NCBI GenBank assembly: GCA_023228465.1
Contig: JALOBC010000009.1
Location: 38,443 to 102,442 of the forward strand
Direction: 5' to 3'
Length of the DNA: 64,000 nt
Source of the DNA: Dokdonella sp.
GTDB taxonomy: Bacteria > Pseudomonadota > Gammaproteobacteria > Xanthomonadales > Rhodanobacteraceae
In this document: positions 44,851 to 54,220 of the stretch, in pieces
Position numbering within the stretch: the first letter of the stretch is position 1
Layout of the letters: the number at the start of each line of letters is the position of its first letter
Translations under genes and position numbers: made by a program
Notes under the pieces: generated by a model
The model's input: the letters and a program-made list of their open reading frames with translations, nothing else
Databases searched by the model: none
What the model was told of the DNA's origin: nothing

Positions 44851-44870
44851 CACAATTGTTGCATATTGTG
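44851..44870 (-). promoter_or_regulatory. CACAAT-N8-ATTGTG inverted repeat and candidate promoter upstream of precursor 2
   Basis: The inverted repeat lies 125 bp before the precursor 2 start. Read on the minus strand, TTCACA (44867-44872) is followed after 18 bp by TTAATG, a plausible weak sigma-70 promoter with the repeat lying inside the spacer, as for a repressor operator. The match to the copy 1 site in sequence and distance supports a shared regulator. It also lies only 85 bp from the divergent SRPBCC gene. Confidence 0.45.
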
Positions 44871-44955
44871 AACACTTCGGGTAAAGCCCCAGCGCGCCAG
44901 CGCACGCGCACGCCACCACGACCGCACCTTCGAGCCGACGGCAAGCGAGGTTTCC

Positions 44956-45462
44956 ATGCACGAACAGTCCACTCCCAACGGACGCATCCGGCGCCTCGGC
45001 GACGGCCGCTTCGAAGGCCGCCTCCAGCGCACGTTCGAGGCTCATGCGCCAGCCACCGTATGGCGCATGCTGACCGATTCCGCCAGCCTCGCCCAATGGC
45101 TTGCCCCCGGCAGCATCGAACCGCGCCAGGGTGGCCGCGCACGCATCGACTTCGTGGACAGCGGCATTGTCATCGACAGCGAAGTGACCGAGTTCAGCGC
45201 GCCCGAGCGCCTGGCCTATTCCTGGAGCAGCAAGGATCAGCCCGCGCGTCCCCTGCGCTGGGAGCTTGCGCCCGCCGGCGCCGGCACCTGCGTCACGCTG
45301 ACGGTCGGCACGCCCGCTGGCGAGGATCCCGCCAAGGCCTGCGCCGGCTTCGAGGCCCACCTGGAAATGCTCGCCGCAGCGCTGGAAGGCGTTCCGATCA
45401 AGTTTCCGTTCGACCTGTTCATGGCGGCACGCAAGGCCTACAGCGCGCAGATCGGCGGCTGA
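44956..45462 (+). CDS. SRPBCC/AHSA1-like domain protein
   Basis: A 168-residue protein of the START/SRPBCC fold. The pattern is RTFEAHAPATVWRMLTDSAS, LAQWLAPGSIEPRQGGRARI, then EVTEFSAPERLAYSWSSKD and a C-terminal GFEAHLEMLAAALEG helix. This is the Activator-of-Hsp90-homologue-1 type (polyketide cyclase-like pocket). Such proteins bind hydrophobic ligands; the actual role is unknown. ATG 44956 has GAGG 5 nt upstream. It is divergent from precursor 2 (229 bp shared regulatory region), so co-regulation is possible but unproven. Confidence 0.82.
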   Translation: MHEQSTPNGRIRRLGDGRFEGRLQRTFEAHAPATVWRMLTDSASLAQWLAPGSIEPRQGGRARIDFVDSGIVIDSEVTEFSAPERLAYSWSSKDQPARPLRWELAPAGAGTCVTLTVGTPAGEDPAKACAGFEAHLEMLAAALEGVPIKFPFDLFMAARKAYSAQIGG

Positions 45463-45644
45463 GTTCCGCGGGTGCCAGGGAACCGGCCGTTTCCGCCAGC
45501 ACTCCGGTCGGGGCGTCGCTCGGAAAAGTGCAGAGGACGCAAGGGACTGGGCACCTTCACCACCCGGCAACCCGGCGGGCGCCGGGAGACCCCGGCGGCT
45601 CCTGGCGAATGGCGGCAGTGACGAAGACTGCGACCTGCTGCCGG

Positions 45645-45920
45645 TTACACCTGCAGGTCGGCGTACTCGGGATGCCCTGCCAGCCAGGCCTCGGCAGCGC
45701 TGTCCAGTGACACCACCTTCCAGCGCCGGGCGCGTGCGTAATCCAGTGCCGTGTGCATCAGTTCATCGAGCACGGCGCGCTCGGCATGCGACGCCGGCAC
45801 CAGGATGCGGGTGATCGCCATGCCGCCTTCGGCAAGCGTGTACTCCAGCGCGCAGCGCGTGTCGTCCAGGCTGGCCTCGAAGCAGCCTTCACCGCGGTTG
45901 TGCAGGATATCCAGTGCCAT
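45645..45920 (-). CDS. Small GNAT N-acetyltransferase (YjdJ/GTN type)
   Basis: A 91-residue minimal acetyltransferase: [20 protein letters not shown] (substrate strand), [20 protein letters not shown] (the shortened acetyl-CoA loop) and [11 protein letters not shown] at the C-terminus. This is the pattern of PF14542-type proteins. ATG 45920 is preceded by GGAGGG at good distance. It is convergent with the SRPBCC gene and divergent from the YaiI gene. Confidence 0.8.
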   Translation of the reverse strand: MALDILHNRGEGCFEASLDDTRCALEYTLAEGGMAITRILVPASHAERAVLDELMHTALDYARARRWKVVSLDSAAEAWLAGHPEYADLQV

Positions 45921-46023
45921 CTCGCCCTCCAGATCGCTGCCGGGAAGGATAGCGCCACGCACAGGCTTCGGTATGGTCCGGCGGCCCACCGCGGCTGAAA
46001 TCACGGCGCGACATGCGAAACTG

Positions 46024-46530
46024 ATGGCCCCGTTCGACACCAGGCCGCATCCCTTGGACGAGCAGACCGTGCAGGCGCCGCAGATCTGGGTGGACGCCGA
46101 TGCCTGCCCGGCCGTGATCCGCGACATCCTGTTTCGCGCCGCTGATCGGGCCCGGGTAACGGTGACCCTGGTTGCCAACCAGTGGTTGCGCACGCCGCCA
46201 TCACCCTTCCTGAACGCGTTGCAGGTCCAGAGCGGATTCGACGCCGCCGACGACCTGATCGCCGAGCGTGCCGGCCCCGGCGATCTGGTGGTAACGCAGG
46301 ACATTCCCCTCGCCGCCCGCGTGTTGGAGCGCGGCGCCGACGCGCTCAATCCGCGCGGTGAGCGCTACACCCGCGACGCCATCGCCGAACGCCTGTCGCT
46401 GCGCAACTTTATGGAGGAGCTGCGCGGCGCGGGCGTGCAGACCGGCGGTCCGGCCACGCTGCATGCGCGCGACCGCCAGGCATTCGCCAATCAGCTGGAT
46501 CGGTGGCTGGCCGCGCGCGCGCCGCGCTGA
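46024..46530 (+). CDS. yaiI: YaiI/YqxD family protein (UPF0178, DUF188)
   Basis: A 168-residue protein with the DUF188 (PIN-like nuclease-fold) signature [59 protein letters not shown] and LNPRGERYT. The family role is unknown. Homologues usually start close to [12 protein letters not shown] 46024 adds about 20 residues, and GTG 46069 would be closer to the family, so the start is uncertain. The frame and family are clear. Confidence 0.85.
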   Translation: MAPFDTRPHPLDEQTVQAPQIWVDADACPAVIRDILFRAADRARVTVTLVANQWLRTPPSPFLNALQVQSGFDAADDLIAERAGPGDLVVTQDIPLAARVLERGADALNPRGERYTRDAIAERLSLRNFMEELRGAGVQTGGPATLHARDRQAFANQLDRWLAARAPR

Positions 46531-46561
46531 CGCCGGATCGCGCCCGGCCTGCGATCCTGCG

Positions 46562-46990
46562 CTACGCGCCTTCCACGCGCACGCCGTCGGCCACGATCCG
46601 GTACTCCACCGGCTCGACGAGGGCGCCCTTGCCGCCGTCGCGGTTGAAATGCTCGACCTGCTCAGGCGTGAGTTCCTTGCGCGACAGCACGCCATGCACC
46701 ACGGCGGCGCCCTTGGCATCCTTGGGCAGGAAGAACGCGTGATCGCCGAACATCACCCGCGCCGCCACCCCGTCGTCCTCCAGCATCATCCAGCACCCAC
46801 GCGCCTGGCAGACCTCGGTGATGCGGCCGCTGAAGCGCTGCGGCTCGCCGGCGTGGCTGTCGAAGGCCGCGACCGCCGTGGCGACCGATACCGCCGGCCC
46901 ATCGGCGAAGGCCTGGCCATAGGATGCCGGCTGCGCAGCATGGGCGAGCATGGCGGCGGTCGAGAGCAGCAGGAAGGCGAAGATGCGCAT
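46562..46990 (-). CDS. DUF4920 exported protein
   Basis: A 142-residue protein with a signal peptide (MRIFAFLLLSTAAMLAHA) and the DUF4920 core: FSGRITEVCQARGCWMMLED, VMFGDHAFFLPKDAKGAAVV and GVLSRKELTPEQ. The pair of cysteines in VCQARGCW is typical and may bind a metal or form a disulfide. Function is unknown. ATG 46990 is chosen because it begins the signal peptide. Confidence 0.82.
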   Translation of the reverse strand: MRIFAFLLLSTAAMLAHAAQPASYGQAFADGPAVSVATAVAAFDSHAGEPQRFSGRITEVCQARGCWMMLEDDGVAARVMFGDHAFFLPKDAKGAAVVHGVLSRKELTPEQVEHFNRDGGKGALVEPVEYRIVADGVRVEGA

Positions 46991-47107
46991 GGCATGCCAA
47001 TGGTGACGTATGGGGTCGCAAAGATAGCCGCGCCCGGTTCGGCAGACCAGTGCCGCACACCAGGGCAACGGACTTCACGCGCCACGCGCGGGAGCACCAG
47101 GCATGTG

Positions 47108-48205
47108 TCAGCGTTCGTACCCGACGGACTGCGGTGACAAGCCCACAGGCGCCTGCACGTCGAAGCCGTCGCAATAGATGCCGCTTTCTCGCTCGTAGGC
47201 GCAGGGTATCCAGGTCGGCACCTCGTACCACGCGCAATGCGCGGGCGAGGGATCATCGGCGCAGGCCAGCAGGGTCCCCGGATCGGCACTTGCACCGTCA
47301 TTGACCGCAACCACGACGGGCAAGGGTCCGGGAACCTCCATGCCCGCGCGCGGGCGGATGCCCAGGATGAGGTCCGTGTAGCGTTCCGCCGCCAGCGCTC
47401 CGCCGCTGCAGGTCACGATTTCCCCCTCTGTCTGCCAACTGCCGGTCTTCGAACAGTCCATCTGCATGGGCGTGGCCGAACTGGTGGCCGGATTCCACTG
47501 GAACCCGGGCGGCAGATGCGTCTGTACGTGGATGCCGGTGCTGGGCGCATTGCCACGGTTGCCAAGGAACACCATGATCTTCGAGGTGAGATCGTCGGGC
47601 TGGAACACCTCGGGATGGCGTCCCATCTGGTCGATGAAGAGATCGGCCGCGGGGGCCGCTTCGATCGGATAGGTCCGTTCTGCGCAGTAGTTGGGCAGCG
47701 AATCCACCAGGCATTCGGCGAGTGCGGTGGATTCACCCGGAAGCGAGTCATCGACTGCCATGACCAGGCGCGCCGCCCCCAGTGGCGCATTGGCGGCCAC
47801 CGCGACACGCAATTCCAGACTGCCCACGTTGTACATGCCGCCGCTCAATCCCCCGCCGCCGCAAGCGATGAGCTGGCTGCCATCGGGCGCCACGTCGAAC
47901 GTGCAGGTCAGGGGCAGGAGCGGCGCGTAGGTGGCATGGGAAACGTAGGTGATTCCCGGCGGCAGGCGGTAGTAGAGGCCGCTGCGTGCAAAGGTGCCAG
48001 GGCAACCCGGGACGCTGGGCGCGCACTTGCGGATGAACGTGCTGATCCGCCGTTCCGTGCCGCGCTGGAACGCAGAAGGCGCGCCGATCAGGCCCAGCTC
48101 CGCGCCGAGGTAGGGCGTGGGCTCCGCAGCGACGGAGCTCGGCGACATGCAATACAGGGCAACGGACGCGGCAACGAGCAGTGCCGGAAACAGGCGAAGC
48201 AACAT
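47108..48205 (-). CDS. Secreted cysteine-containing protein with DUF11-like repeats
   Basis: A 365-residue exported protein. The signal peptide is MLLRLFPALLVAASVALYCM... ending near SSVAA. Two similar beta-rich halves follow: GLYYRLPPGITYVSHATY with LELRVAVAANAPLGAARLV, and HVQTHLPPGFQWNPATSS with LILGIRPRAGMEVPGPLPVV. This is the layout of DUF11/bacterial Ig-like modules in which PPG-F/I-x-W/Y precedes a C-terminal Gly-rich strand. Ten or so Cys residues suggest disulfides. No enzymatic motif is seen. It could be a surface or outer-membrane vesicle protein. Confidence 0.65.
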   Translation of the reverse strand: MLLRLFPALLVAASVALYCMSPSSVAAEPTPYLGAELGLIGAPSAFQRGTERRISTFIRKCAPSVPGCPGTFARSGLYYRLPPGITYVSHATYAPLLPLTCTFDVAPDGSQLIACGGGGLSGGMYNVGSLELRVAVAANAPLGAARLVMAVDDSLPGESTALAECLVDSLPNYCAERTYPIEAAPAADLFIDQMGRHPEVFQPDDLTSKIMVFLGNRGNAPSTGIHVQTHLPPGFQWNPATSSATPMQMDCSKTGSWQTEGEIVTCSGGALAAERYTDLILGIRPRAGMEVPGPLPVVVAVNDGASADPGTLLACADDPSPAHCAWYEVPTWIPCAYERESGIYCDGFDVQAPVGLSPQSVGYER

Positions 48206-48448
48206 GGCAATGATCCCCCTTGAGCAGGGGTCATCGTGGGGGTTGGCGCCGCCCGGCGCCACCCCTCAAACGCGGGGTCCTGGGCGAAGGGTGCGCCGGC
48301 GCGAAGCCTCATGCGGCGCGGGCTTGGGCGCGCCTGAAAACCGCCATCGACGGCATTGCGCGCGCTCGCGCATCGTTGACGTTGGCACCTTGCATGAGGC
48401 CCTGGTCATCTCCCGCGATGTCCGGGCGCAGACGGCTTTGCATGGGCG

Positions 48449-48775
48449 TCAGGCCGGCGGCGCGCCCGCCGATGGAGCGGGCCGCCCGGCGCTGTCCCAG
48501 CCGCGCCGCATGGCACCGAGCAACTGGTGCACATAAGGCATGCGCCATGCCAGGGCAAGCATGTCCGCGGCGAATCCGCCCGCCTGCGTGATCGGACGGA
48601 GCGGCAGCAGTCCTGCCAGCATGCCAGCGGCGAACCCCCCGCCGAGCAGCCAGGCGATCGGCAGGCGGCGCGTTTGGGTCCTCAGTTCCACCATGCGGGT
48701 CGCGAAGCCGGCGCGCGCCTGCCGGTATTGCAGGGCAGCCGCGGCAAGTTCGCGTTGGCGAGCGCTGCGACTCAT
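48449..48775 (-). CDS. YqjK-like small membrane protein
   Basis: A 108-residue protein starting MSRSARQRELAAAALQYRQA, with one hydrophobic segment (about residues 45-62, IAWLLGGGFAAGMLAGLL) and a basic remainder. Position as the third gene after YqjD- and YqjE-like genes, with a 4-bp ATGA overlap, makes it a YqjK counterpart. Sequence similarity alone would not establish that. Confidence 0.6.
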   Translation of the reverse strand: MSRSARQRELAAAALQYRQARAGFATRMVELRTQTRRLPIAWLLGGGFAAGMLAGLLPLRPITQAGGFAADMLALAWRMPYVHQLLGAMRRGWDSAGRPAPSAGAPPA

Positions 48776-49185
48776 GGCTCGCGGTTCGCCAATTCGCGGA
48801 GCACCGCCCGCGTCTGCGGCAGACCCAGATCGCGGGCACACGCCTTCACGACGCGGGCGATCCAGACCAGCGCCAGCACATTGGCCAGGGCCACCACGCC
48901 CATGCCGATGAACACGCTGCCCGTGAGCTCATAGATACCGGCGGCGATGGTCGCCAGGATGGCGAGCCAGGCGCTGGCCGCGAGCACGAGCATGACCAGG
49001 CCAAGCACCACCACGCGGGAGCCACTCGCCTGGGCGAGGCGCAACTCGGCGCGCAGCACGCCCCACGCGGCCGTCGCCACCTGCGCGGCCTGTACGACCG
49101 CGCCGCGAGCCGCCACCAGGGAATCCACGGCTGCCGAAGCAGCCGCATCCTGTGCGTCCGGTCGCGCCTCCTCGCCGGCCTGCAT
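48772..49185 (-). CDS. Phage holin-like membrane protein (YqjE type)
   Basis: A 137-residue protein with a cytoplasmic N-terminal helix (VVQAAQVATAAWGVLRAELR) followed by two adjacent transmembrane helices (about residues 58-80 and 84-108). This is the layout of YqjE/holin-superfamily-6 proteins. It ends inside the next start codon. It is the second gene of a YqjD-YqjE-YqjK-like trio that in enterobacteria responds to stationary phase and stress. Confidence 0.75.
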   Translation of the reverse strand: MQAGEEARPDAQDAAASAAVDSLVAARGAVVQAAQVATAAWGVLRAELRLAQASGSRVVVLGLVMLVLAASAWLAILATIAAGIYELTGSVFIGMGVVALANVLALVWIARVVKACARDLGLPQTRAVLRELANREP

Positions 49186-49186
49186 G

Positions 49187-49483
49187 TCAGCGGCTGCGCA
49201 ACAACCGTGACAGCACCACACCCGCGGCGAAGGCGATTCCCGCAGCGGCGAGTGGATGCTCACGGATCTGCTCGCGGGCCGCCGTGCCGAAGGTCTGGGC
49301 CCCCTCGGCAAAGCGACCACCGGCCTCGCGCAGGTTTTCATTCAGTTCATCCGTGTTGGCACGCAATTTCGCCTTGAGCTTGCGGATCTCGCCGCGCGCT
49401 GCATCGGCGCCTGCCTCCACGCCGGCGGAAATCTGCTCACCAGCGGCCTTCAGGTGTTCCCTGGATTCTTTGATATCGGACAT
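49187..49483 (-). CDS. DUF883/ElaB-YqjD family ribosome-associated membrane protein
   Basis: A 98-residue amphipathic protein: a long helix (about residues 5-75, with repeated Ala/Glu heptads such as AAGEQISAGVEAGADAARGE) and a C-terminal hydrophobic anchor HPLAAAGIAFAAGVVLSRLL, followed by RSR. E. coli YqjD tethers ribosomes to the membrane in stationary phase. The start ATG 49483 has GGAGGGG 3 nt upstream. It is one base before the YqjE-like start. Confidence 0.88.
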   Translation of the reverse strand: MSDIKESREHLKAAGEQISAGVEAGADAARGEIRKLKAKLRANTDELNENLREAGGRFAEGAQTFGTAAREQIREHPLAAAGIAFAAGVVLSRLLRSR

Positions 49484-49658
49484 GACCCCTCCGGAAATCG
49501 ACGCCTGCCGGCATGGCAGGCTGGATGTCAAGACTATCGGCGCAAAGCTGAACGGCCCTGCGCCTGCCGAAGGCGGGCCGTGACCCACTCGCGCGCCGCC
49601 GGGCGCGGCCAGGCATCGTCAACGACCATGTTCCACGCGGTCGTACGAAACCCACCAC

Positions 49659-52079
49659 TCATTGCCCTGCCTTGCCTGCCTGCGCATGGCCATTGGCGCC
49701 CCGTGTGCTGATCGCCTGCATGAGCCGATCGGCCATTTCGGTCAGCACGGCCTGCTCTTGCGGATTCACGTCACGCGGCGTGCCATCCATGATGCACAGC
49801 GCACCGAGTACATGCCCGTCGTTGTCGCGGATCGGTACGGCCGCGTAGAAGCGCACGTCGCGCTCGGCCAACAGCGGATCCTCGGCGAAGCGCGGGTCGC
49901 GGCGAATGTCGTTGACGACGAGCGCCTGAGCATTCTCGGCCAGCACGTGCGAGCAGGGCGCACCTTCACGCGGCACGACGCGCGCTTCGCGCGAGAGTGA
50001 GCCAACCGGGGTATGCACCTGCTCGGCATCGATCCAGGAGATCTCGGCGAACTGCACGTCGAACGCATTGAGCGCCTGGCGAATGGCCGCCTCATGCAGT
50101 GGAACGCAGGCCTGATCGAGCGCGCCGCTGGCGTGCAGGGCGGCAACGCGTGCGGCATCGTCGGCGGGCAGCGGTGCATCCTTGGCGCCGGCCAGCCCAC
50201 CATCGACTGGCGCAAGATGATCGACCTGCAGGATCAGTTCGCGGAAGTTGCCGGCGATGGCGTCGACACCCAGGTGGCGCAGATCGCTTTCCTCGGGCAT
50301 TTCGCTGCCGACATCCCAGGCTGCGGCAACGATCCGCACGCGCGGCAGGCTCCGGCGCAAGCGCCGTGCGATCAGGCGGATGCGCGCTTGGGGCTGCGTA
50401 CCGAAGACCGAAATGCAGGCCGTCACGGGGCGGGTCGCGGCGTGTGGCAGGTCGAGTTCGCGCGATGGCAGTATCGCGTACCTGGCGCGCCAGGTCCGGT
50501 AGCCCTGCCATGCCAACGCGTGCGTGATCATTTCTGCCGCCGCCACGTCGATATTCGTGCGCGCACCCAGGCAGTACACCAGCGGGCCGGTCGGCGTGCC
50601 CGGGGACGGGTACTGTGCGCGCAATTCGGCGAGCAGGCCCTCCATGCCCGTGGCAAAGCGCAGGCGATGCCCGGCACCGGCCGCATGGATATGCTGGCGG
50701 GTTGCCAGGCACAGGGTGGGCACGCCCACGTCGGCGTAGAAATCGACCAGCGCCGCAGCCGTGTCGTCGCCGGGTCGCGCACTGCGCCGCTGGACGACGT
50801 AACCACGGGCGAAATCCGCCGCGTCCTCCCCGTCCCCCGCGAGCAGGCGCTGGTAGAGTCGCTGCGATGGCGCCAGCGTACTTTCGCTGCCGAGCAGCAC
50901 CTCGATGAAGCGCAGCGAAGGCAGATAACGGCCCGCCACCACCAGGCAGACGGTCAGCGGGGTCGAGAGAATCAGCCCGATCGGCCCCCACAGCGCGGTC
51001 CAGAAGATCGCGGCGACGATGATCGACATGGGGCTGAGACCGGTCGTCGAACCGTACAACCACGGCTCGATGGCGTTGGCGAAGATCAGCTCCAGCGAAG
51101 CGATCAGCGCCAGGGTCCACAGCACCATGCTCCAGTCGCGCGAGACCGCAAATGCCAACGCAAGCGGGAATACCGCCGAGACGATGGAGCCGACATATGG
51201 CACGAAGCGCATCAACGCGGCGACAAAACCCCACAAGGCCGCGGACGGCACGCCGATCCACCACAGACCCAGCCCCATCGGCACGCCGTAGCAGAGATTG
51301 ACCGTGAATTGCACCCGCAGGTAGCGCCCGATGCGTGCGGAAGCCTCGTCCATGGCGTCGGTAGCCACGTGCAGGTCGGTCCCGGACAGGCGCAACAGGC
51401 GCTCGCGAATGAAGCGCCAATCCATCAGCACGAAGACCAGGAACAGCAGCGCGATGCCGACCGTGACGACCGGTTCGCTGACCTTGTCGAGCCAGTTGAG
51501 GGCGACGTGCACCGGCCGGGATTCCGGCCCGACGATCTCGACCCGCGTCGGTGCAGGCGCGCGCCGGCCATTGGCTTCGGTATCGATCTCCTTCTGCACC
51601 GTTTCCAGCGTCTTCATGGCGCCGGACCAGGCGCCGGGCTCGTAGATGGCCGTGCGCAGGGCGTGCAGCTTGGTGCGAATGGTGTGCTGGTAGGTGGGCA
51701 GGTCGGCGCTCAGCGCCGTCAATTGCGTCGTCACGTAAGCCCCGATGCCGCCGACGACGCCAAGCGCCAACCCGACCACGAGCAGGACTGCGAGGGTTCG
51801 CGGCAGGCGCCAGCGGTGCAGACGACGGACCAGCGGATCGAGCAGGAAGCCCAGCAGCATCGCCAGCGCGAACGGGATCAGCAGCGAGCGGCCGAAGTAC
51901 AGCGCGCCGATGATGATGGTCGCGATCAGCAGCGCGCTCAACGCGCGCAAGGTCGGCACCAGCGACACCAGCGTGGCGGCGAGCGCGTCCAGCTCGCCGG
52001 GCGGAGTCGCGCGCCCGGGCGCCGAGCCCGCTACGCTGGGCTGCGCAGTTCCGTCTCGCGTGGCCGGATCGATGGGCAT
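49659..52079 (-). CDS. AI-2E family permease fused to a B12-binding-like domain and a GAF domain
   Basis: An 806-residue membrane protein. Residues 35-395 are an AI-2E/PerM-type permease with about 8 helices, including LLIPFALAMLLGFLLDPLVR and GSTTGLSPMSIIVAAIFWTA. Residues about 405-620 are a cytoplasmic alpha/beta region containing DVAAAEMITHALAWQGYRTW and VDAIAGNFRELIL, similar in layout to a cobalamin-binding or receiver-like fold; no DxHxxG motif is seen. Residues 655-795 form a GAF domain with FYAAVPIRDNDGHVLGALCI. Stand-alone AI-2E permeases are about 350 residues, so two sensor-like domains have been added. A signal-gated transporter is a reasonable inference. Confidence 0.8.
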   Translation of the reverse strand: MPIDPATRDGTAQPSVAGSAPGRATPPGELDALAATLVSLVPTLRALSALLIATIIIGALYFGRSLLIPFALAMLLGFLLDPLVRRLHRWRLPRTLAVLLVVGLALGVVGGIGAYVTTQLTALSADLPTYQHTIRTKLHALRTAIYEPGAWSGAMKTLETVQKEIDTEANGRRAPAPTRVEIVGPESRPVHVALNWLDKVSEPVVTVGIALLFLVFVLMDWRFIRERLLRLSGTDLHVATDAMDEASARIGRYLRVQFTVNLCYGVPMGLGLWWIGVPSAALWGFVAALMRFVPYVGSIVSAVFPLALAFAVSRDWSMVLWTLALIASLELIFANAIEPWLYGSTTGLSPMSIIVAAIFWTALWGPIGLILSTPLTVCLVVAGRYLPSLRFIEVLLGSESTLAPSQRLYQRLLAGDGEDAADFARGYVVQRRSARPGDDTAAALVDFYADVGVPTLCLATRQHIHAAGAGHRLRFATGMEGLLAELRAQYPSPGTPTGPLVYCLGARTNIDVAAAEMITHALAWQGYRTWRARYAILPSRELDLPHAATRPVTACISVFGTQPQARIRLIARRLRRSLPRVRIVAAAWDVGSEMPEESDLRHLGVDAIAGNFRELILQVDHLAPVDGGLAGAKDAPLPADDAARVAALHASGALDQACVPLHEAAIRQALNAFDVQFAEISWIDAEQVHTPVGSLSREARVVPREGAPCSHVLAENAQALVVNDIRRDPRFAEDPLLAERDVRFYAAVPIRDNDGHVLGALCIMDGTPRDVNPQEQAVLTEMADRLMQAISTRGANGHAQAGKAGQ

Positions 52080-52364
52080 GCCGTACTCGGTTGCGGATCA
52101 GGGGCCATCTTGCCGGAACCCTACTCGGCGCCGGACATCCAGCCGCGCGCCGCGGCACCTGCGCCCAGGCTTCCCTGCCGGGCCGCGCGACCATGGGCCA
52201 GGCGAACGCAGGCACGCACATCCTGCGCAGGCGGGTGCCGGCGGCCGCCGCGCGGGCGAGCCCGCAGGATACCGCGATCACGCGGACGTGCGCGCCACGA
52301 AGGCGGTACCGGCGCGATCACGCCGGTCGCTGCAGCGCCCGACGCCCGATCCTCCGGGCCGCGA

Positions 52365-54113
52365 TCACATCCGCTCGCGCCCGGTGCTCGCGTAGATCGT
52401 CCGGCCGTCCTTGATGGTCTCCAGCACGGCAATGTCCTTGATCGACATCGGCTCCACGGTCAACGGATCGGCATCCAGGATCACCAGGTCCGCGCGCTTG
52501 CCGGGCTCGATCGATCCCTTGCTGCTCTCCTCGAAATACTGGTAGGCGGCATTGATGGTGATGGCCTTCAAGGCCTGCAGCGGCGTGATCCGCTCCTCGG
52601 GCCCGAGCAGCACCCCGGATCGGGTGGTGCGGTTTACCGCGGTCCACACGGTCATCATCTGGTTGACCGGCACGACGAAGGCATCGGTATGGTTGGTCGG
52701 CCGCAGGCCTGCAGCGTAGGCACTGCGCATCGGACTGATGAAGGATGCCTGTTCCAGGCCGCGATTCCGGATGTGCGTGTCGCCGAAGAAGAAGGTGTGG
52801 TCGGTGAAGAGCGACGGGATGATCCCGTAGCGCGCGAACGCCTCGAGCTGGTCGGGGCGGACGAACTGGGCGTGGATGGCGACCGTGCGCCGATCCCGGG
52901 CCAGATCGCCGCGCGCGGCCTTTTCGTGCGCCTCGATGAGAAAATCGATCGCCGCGTCGCCGTTGCCATGGATCAGCACCTGCAGGTCGTTGTCGTAGCA
53001 CTTCTGCACGCCGGCCAGCATCACGTCCAGCGGCAGCCCGGGCTCGCCCTTCCAATCCGCCTCGCCGGCGGGCCCGCCGGTCAGATAGGGCGTCGTGAAC
53101 CAGGCGGTCTTGCCCTGCGGCGAGCCATCCGCGGTGATCTTGCAGCCGCCGAGCTTCAGGTGGTCGGAGTACGTCCCGAAGCGCGAGGGCGGATTGGCCG
53201 CCAGCACCGTGTCGAGATCGAGGATGAAGGGATAGGTGACCAGGTCCATGAACAATCCGCCCTGGCGGGCGATGCGCTGCAACTGCTCGACCTCGTGGGC
53301 ATGGGTGGCCCCTTCCTGCGCGGTCGTGACTCCAGCGGCCGCATACAGCATCTGCCCTGCCCTCGCCGCCTCCAGCTCCGTGTCGATCCCAGGCGTCGGC
53401 AACTGCGAGAACATCGGCAGGAAACCCGCCTCCATCACCAGGCCCTGCAGTTCCTGCGTACCCTCCTTGCGCAGGATCACGCCGCCGGGCGGGGTCGGCA
53501 TGCCATCGGCATACCCGTACCTGGCGAACGCCCGCGAGTTCAGCACGGCGCCATGCTTGGAGACATGGATCACCGCCACCGGATTGTCCGGGAAGGCTGC
53601 GTCGAGGAGATCGCGCGACAACAGCTGCCCATCGGGCATCAGGTTCTCGTCGTAGCCGTAGCCGAGCAACAGTTCTCCTGGGGCAAGATCCTTGTCTCTC
53701 GCAGCGGCGCGCAGGAGATCGACGATGTCCGCCGCGCTGGCGGCAGTCCCCACGGGCGGCGCCGAGACGTTCACCCGATCAGCCAGCGACAGCGCATCCA
53801 TGAAGTGGCTGTGCGGATCGATGAAGCCTGGCAGGAGCGTTCGGCCGTCCAGATCGACCATCTCCGTCGCCGCGCCGCGATGCCGCGCTTCGACATCGCT
53901 GCGATCACCCACCGCAAGGATGCGTCCATCCGCGATTGCCACGGCTTCGGCAGAGGGCTGCGCATCGTTGATGGTGATGATGGTGCCGCCAAAATAGATC
54001 CGCTCGGCCACGCCTTCGGCAGCGGAGGCGGGAGGTATGGCGTGCCTGGCCGCTGGATTGGCGCAGCCTGCCAGCACCGCGGCGGCCAGCAGGATAAGGA
54101 TCGGACGCAGCAT
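52365..54113 (-). CDS. Amidohydrolase lipoprotein (YtcJ/Amidohydro_3 type)
   Basis: A 582-residue amidohydrolase with a lipoprotein signal (LLAAAVLAGC, lipobox Cys at about residue 17), so it acts in the periplasm. The metal centre begins with GFIDPHSHFMDA (HxH). Later segments are LIHGNGDAAIDFLIEA, IHAQFVRPDQLEAFARYGII and DAFVVPVNQMMTVWTAVNR, typical of N-substituted formamide deformylase/YtcJ relatives. The C-terminus has GSIEPGKRADLVILDADPL. The natural substrate is unknown. ATG 54113 has AGGTG 5 nt upstream. Confidence 0.88.
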   Translation of the reverse strand: MLRPILILLAAAVLAGCANPAARHAIPPASAAEGVAERIYFGGTIITINDAQPSAEAVAIADGRILAVGDRSDVEARHRGAATEMVDLDGRTLLPGFIDPHSHFMDALSLADRVNVSAPPVGTAASAADIVDLLRAAARDKDLAPGELLLGYGYDENLMPDGQLLSRDLLDAAFPDNPVAVIHVSKHGAVLNSRAFARYGYADGMPTPPGGVILRKEGTQELQGLVMEAGFLPMFSQLPTPGIDTELEAARAGQMLYAAAGVTTAQEGATHAHEVEQLQRIARQGGLFMDLVTYPFILDLDTVLAANPPSRFGTYSDHLKLGGCKITADGSPQGKTAWFTTPYLTGGPAGEADWKGEPGLPLDVMLAGVQKCYDNDLQVLIHGNGDAAIDFLIEAHEKAARGDLARDRRTVAIHAQFVRPDQLEAFARYGIIPSLFTDHTFFFGDTHIRNRGLEQASFISPMRSAYAAGLRPTNHTDAFVVPVNQMMTVWTAVNRTTRSGVLLGPEERITPLQALKAITINAAYQYFEESSKGSIEPGKRADLVILDADPLTVEPMSIKDIAVLETIKDGRTIYASTGRERM

Positions 54114-54220
54114 GCATCACCTGGGGAGTGGGAATCGGTCCCGAGTGTAGCGGTTCGATGCGCCCGGCGAATCCCCGCGTGAAAGCCGGTCCGGGGCGCG
54201 TCGGCGCGATGAGTGCCTCG

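Noticed and set aside
50013-54182. A plus-strand open frame of about 1390 codons
   Set aside because: It lies antisense to the AI-2E/GAF gene and the amidohydrolase gene, both with clear motifs and start signals; its own translation matches no family.
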